DNA from: Pseudomonadota bacterium
GTDB lineage: Bacteria; Desulfobacterota; Syntrophia; Syntrophales; JADFWA01
DNA: 7,158 bases
Assembly: GCA_030596145.1 (NCBI GenBank)
Contig: JAUVKS010000095.1
Span: forward strand, 1 to 7,158
Reading direction: 5' to 3'
A model generated the notes under the pieces. It was not told where the DNA came from. It did no database searches and worked only from the letters and a program-made list of their open reading frames with translations. Every line of letters starts with the position of its first letter. The first letter of the stretch is position 1. Positions 4,308 to 7,158 of this stretch are shown here, one piece after another. Position numbers and translations under genes: made by a program.

Positions 4308-5891
4308 TTACATTTCCAGCTGAGTTAGTGAAATAACATTAGGCAGATCCTTGAGCTTGTTGATAACTTCCTCAGACACCACACTGTCTGTACTCAGAAC
4401 AATAAGTGCCTGTCTATCTACCTGCTCACGGCTCAACTGTAACCTTGCGATATTTACGCCATTATTTCCCAGGGTTGTACCAATGTTACCTATGACACCT
4501 GGTTTGTCATTGTTGTATATCACCAGCATGTTACCTTCCGGGATCGCCTCAAGTGTAAACTTGTTAATTCTTACGATCCTGGGATCCTGTTTTCCGAAGA
4601 TTGTTCCTGCTGCGAAACTCTCCTCACGGGTGGTTTTTATTGTGAGGGAAATCATGCTGGTGTAATCCTTTACCTCACTGCTCTTCGATTCGATAACCTT
4701 TATGCCTCGTTCCTTTGCTATAACGGGTGCATTGATAAAATTGACATTCTCATCGAGTATCGGTGTCAAAAGCCCCTTCAGCAATGCTGTAGTGATGGGC
4801 GGAACCGTATAGTTGAGAATTTCCCCGCTGTACTCTATAATAATTTCTTTTATTCCTCCAGAGACAAGCTGGGCCTCAAACTTTCCGAGCCTTTCAGCGA
4901 GTGTCAGATACGGCTGTATTATTGAGAGTATTTCTGCGCTGACCGAGGGGAAATTTACGGCATTTTTTATTGTTCCCATTGTAAGATAATTGACTATTTG
5001 TTTGGCGATAGCTATGGCAACATTTCTCTGGGCCTCATCTGTTGATGCACCCAGATGCGGTGTAGAGATAACATTATCCAAGGATACCAGATCCCAGTTT
5101 TGAGTGGGTTCTTTTTCGAAGACGTCGAGTGCCGCACCGGCAACCTTTCCGGAAACAAGGGCGTCATAGAGATCTTTTTCGTTTACAATTCCTCCTCTGG
5201 AACAATTGATAATGAAAACGTCATCTTTCATTTTGGCAAAAGCAGCAACATTTATCATTCCCTTCGTTTCCTTGGTCATTGGGGCATGTATGGAAATAAA
5301 GTCGGAGCTTTTCAAAAGTTCATCCATAGTTACGAGCGTAACACCCATCTTTTCCGCGGTCTCCGGGGACATAAAGGGATCATAAGCGATGACATTCATT
5401 TTTAAACCCAGTGCCCGGTCGGCCACTATGGAGCCAACTCTTCCGATGCCTACGATCCCCAGCGTTTTGTTATATACCTCTGCACCCATGAACTTTTTTT
5501 TCTCCCATTTTTGGGATTTCATGGATGCTGTGGCCTGGGGGATTTTTCTGGCGAGTGAGAGCATGAGTGATAAGGCGTGTTCACCTGTAGTAATGGTGTT
5601 ACCGCCGGGGGTATTCATTACCATGATGCCCCTCTTGCTTGCCGCATTAACATCAACGTTATCAAGCCCTATTCCAGCCCTTCCGATCACCTTGAGTTTT
5701 CCCGCTTTATCAATCAACTCCTGGGTGACTTTGGTGGCGCTCCTTATGGCAAGCCCATCGTAATCCTCTATTATTCCTTTTAGCTCATCAGGAGTGAGAT
5801 CTGTCATGACATCAACCTCGATCCCTGGAGCGTTTTTGAGTATTTCTATACCCTCCGTGGCAAGGGTATCACTTACGAGAACCTTATGCAT
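4308..5891 (-). CDS. serA: D-3-phosphoglycerate dehydrogenase (long form with ASB and ACT domains)
   Basis: SerA oxidises 3-phosphoglycerate to 3-phosphohydroxypyruvate with NAD+, the first step of serine synthesis. The 527 residues fit the long type found in many bacteria (as in Mycobacterium) rather than the roughly 410-residue E. coli form. Substrate-binding segments are at 1-100 and 285-316; the NAD Rossmann domain lies between, with GIGRVG at 148-153 and Asp171 after the second strand. The catalytic set is Arg232 (NCSRGG), Glu261 (FEKEP) and His279 (TPHLGAST). An intervening ASB domain spans about 317-450, and a C-terminal ACT domain (455-527, NDKPGVIGNIG at 461-471) is the usual site of serine feedback inhibition. 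The start at 5891 has GGGGAGG about 10 bases upstream. It follows serC by 20 bases and precedes purA by 13, so the three are an operon. All expected residues are present. Confidence 0.98.
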   Translation of the reverse strand: MHKVLVSDTLATEGIEILKNAPGIEVDVMTDLTPDELKGIIEDYDGLAIRSATKVTQELIDKAGKLKVIGRAGIGLDNVDVNAASKRGIMVMNTPGGNTITTGEHALSLMLSLARKIPQATASMKSQKWEKKKFMGAEVYNKTLGIVGIGRVGSIVADRALGLKMNVIAYDPFMSPETAEKMGVTLVTMDELLKSSDFISIHAPMTKETKGMINVAAFAKMKDDVFIINCSRGGIVNEKDLYDALVSGKVAGAALDVFEKEPTQNWDLVSLDNVISTPHLGASTDEAQRNVAIAIAKQIVNYLTMGTIKNAVNFPSVSAEILSIIQPYLTLAERLGKFEAQLVSGGIKEIIIEYSGEILNYTVPPITTALLKGLLTPILDENVNFINAPVIAKERGIKVIESKSSEVKDYTSMISLTIKTTREESFAAGTIFGKQDPRIVRINKFTLEAIPEGNMLVIYNNDKPGVIGNIGTTLGNNGVNIARLQLSREQVDRQALIVLSTDSVVSEEVINKLKDLPNVISLTQLEM

Positions 5892-5911
5892 TTAATATCT
5901 TCCTCCCCATT

Positions 5912-7039
5912 CTACAATTTAGTGATTTCTTTCTGATATGTCTTTTCCAGCGCTTCAATTGCTGTTCTGATGTCTGATGGTTCAATAGTTGGGCCGCACC
6001 AGAATCGGAATCCCGGAGGAGCATCTTTATAAGCAGCAACGTCATGGGCAATGTTTTCTTTACTCAATTTGCCTGCAATACTCTTAATGAAACTTGCCTG
6101 GTCATCCCCGGAAAGGGATTTAAACTTCCCACTTGTAATCATAAGACAAACGGAAGTTTGCGAGCGGGTTTCCATGGATTCAGCGAGAAAGTTGACCCAA
6201 TCCGTCTTTTCAACCCATTCTTCTATGACCTTTAAATTAGATTTACTCCTGTTTATAAGGCCGGTGAGTCCTATCTCACTGGCCCATTCGAGCACGTCAA
6301 GGTAATCTTCGACGCAAAGCATTGAAGGTGTATTTATAGTGCTGCCTTCAAAGATAGATCTGTCGACTGTGCCTCCCTTTTTCATTCGGAAGATTTTTGG
6401 CATCGGCCACGGGGGATCGTACGATTCTATTCTTTCAACTGCCCTTGGACTCAGGACAAGTACTCCGTGAGCGGCTTCACCACCAAGGCATTTCTGCCAG
6501 GAATAGGTTAAGACATCGACCTTTGACCAGTCAATATCCATCGCGAACGCCCAGCTTGTGGCATCGCAAAGTGACAGTCCTTCCCGCTCTTTAGAAATCC
6601 AGTTCCAGTCTGGGATTTTAACTCCACTGGTGGTCCCATTGGCAACAAAGACCACGTCACCCTTCCAGTCAACCTTTTTCAGATCCGGGATTTTGCCGTA
6701 ATCCGCTTCAAGAACGGTGGGGTTGAGCTTTAATTCACTTTTGATGTCATTAGCCCAGCCTGCGCTGAAGCTTTCCCAGACAAGCACGGTGACCGGTTTG
6801 GGGCCGAGAAGCGTCCACATGGCAGCTTCAAAAGCGCCGGTGTCAGATCCGGGAAGTATTCCGAGCAGATAATCTTCCGGGACTTTTAGAAGTTTTTTGC
6901 TCTCATGGATTGCCCTTGACAATCTTTCCTTGCCGAGAGTACTGCGATGAGAATGCCCAAGGGGAGCATTTTTTAAACCATCAAAACTCCACCCGGGTCT
7001 TTTGCTGCAGGGGCCTGAACTAAAATTTGGATTATGCAT
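5912..7039 (-). CDS. serC: Phosphoserine aminotransferase, Methanosarcina/alphaproteobacterial type
   Basis: SerC moves an amino group from glutamate to 3-phosphohydroxypyruvate, giving phosphoserine. This 375-residue PLP enzyme matches the SerC subfamily typified by Methanosarcina and alphaproteobacteria (TIGR01365 type) and not the common E. coli type: NPNFSSGPCSKRPG at 4-17, LGHSHRS (27-33, substrate phosphate contacts), GSDTGAFEA (64-72, cofactor pocket), NGTTSG (134-139), CDATS (158-162, Asp159 for the PLP nitrogen), SWQK with Lys183 as Schiff-base lysine, then GGEAAHG, GSTINTPSM (232-240) and GFRFWCG (343-349). I place the start at 7039, where AAGGA precedes the ATG by 9 bases. An ATG at 7087 would add 16 residues (MICFQNF...) and has a weaker site. 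It is the first gene of the serC-serA-purA operon; the remaining serine gene, serB, is not in the window. Confidence 0.96.
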   Translation of the reverse strand: MHNPNFSSGPCSKRPGWSFDGLKNAPLGHSHRSTLGKERLSRAIHESKKLLKVPEDYLLGILPGSDTGAFEAAMWTLLGPKPVTVLVWESFSAGWANDIKSELKLNPTVLEADYGKIPDLKKVDWKGDVVFVANGTTSGVKIPDWNWISKEREGLSLCDATSWAFAMDIDWSKVDVLTYSWQKCLGGEAAHGVLVLSPRAVERIESYDPPWPMPKIFRMKKGGTVDRSIFEGSTINTPSMLCVEDYLDVLEWASEIGLTGLINRSKSNLKVIEEWVEKTDWVNFLAESMETRSQTSVCLMITSGKFKSLSGDDQASFIKSIAGKLSKENIAHDVAAYKDAPPGFRFWCGPTIEPSDIRTAIEALEKTYQKEITKL

Positions 7040-7123
7040 ATTATCTTTTTCCTTAAGTCTTTTTCGAAAGTTTTGGAAACATATCAAACTTATTCCTGTT
7101 ACTCAAGGTATTTTGGTTTTGCG

Positions 7124-7151
7124 ATTATAACCATTAAAATCAAGCAGTTAA
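7124..7151 (-). promoter_or_regulatory. Probable sigma-70 promoter of the serC-serA-purA operon
   Basis: On the minus strand TTAACT (7146-7151) is followed after 16 bases by a perfect TATAAT (7124-7129). The transcript would start near 7117, leaving a leader of about 78 bases before the serC ATG at 7039. I see no terminator-antiterminator pair or known riboswitch in that leader. The window ends 7 bases beyond the -35, so upstream operators cannot be judged. Confidence 0.6.
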
Positions 7152-7158
7152 CCTCTTT

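Noticed and set aside
3920..4336. 138-codon plus-strand frame opposite purA, and similar frames opposite serA and serC
   Set aside because: These are antisense shadows of strongly conserved genes with no independent support.
7040..7087. Longer serC start adding 16 residues
   Set aside because: Family members begin near NPNFSSGP, and the internal ATG has the better-placed ribosome binding site.

Overview
The window looks like a chromosomal segment from a mesophilic, moderately AT-rich bacterium, most likely a member of the Desulfobacterota (former Deltaproteobacteria). This is an inference from three things: the short intergenic element at 257-393 resembles, from memory, a dispersed repeat common in that group; the serA and purA sequences have the expected style; and serC is of the Methanosarcina/alphaproteobacterial type. 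No 16S or other decisive marker is present. All confident genes lie on the minus strand.

The right half (2787-7158) is a tight housekeeping block transcribed right to left: a good promoter near the right edge, then serC (phosphoserine aminotransferase), serA (phosphoglycerate dehydrogenase with a regulatory ACT domain) and purA (adenylosuccinate synthetase), with gaps of only 20 and 13 bases that hold ribosome binding sites. SerA and SerC perform consecutive steps of serine synthesis. Serine feeds glycine and one-carbon units to purine synthesis, and PurA commits IMP to AMP, so the operon is metabolically coherent. A tRNA-Lys(UUU) gene follows with its own likely promoter and a terminator.

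The left half (1-2786) is sparse and holds many relics. It contains the start of a predicted lipoprotein gene cut by the window edge, a palindrome-rich MITE-like element, a small dodecin gene with a terminator, and a long non-coding stretch. In that stretch, 1297-2160 on the minus strand reads as a cold-shock-domain gene that is frameshifted and split in two. A compact group II intron remnant without a reverse-transcriptase gene lies between the halves. A second short fragment with the same domain V/VI signature lies at about 2340-2407 in the opposite orientation.

The most notable observations are the RT-less intron remnant inside a decayed cold-shock gene, the opposed second intron fragment, the dodecin that lacks both usual flavin-contact residues, and the MITE. 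I see no evidence for a defence system, CRISPR array or other large novel system.
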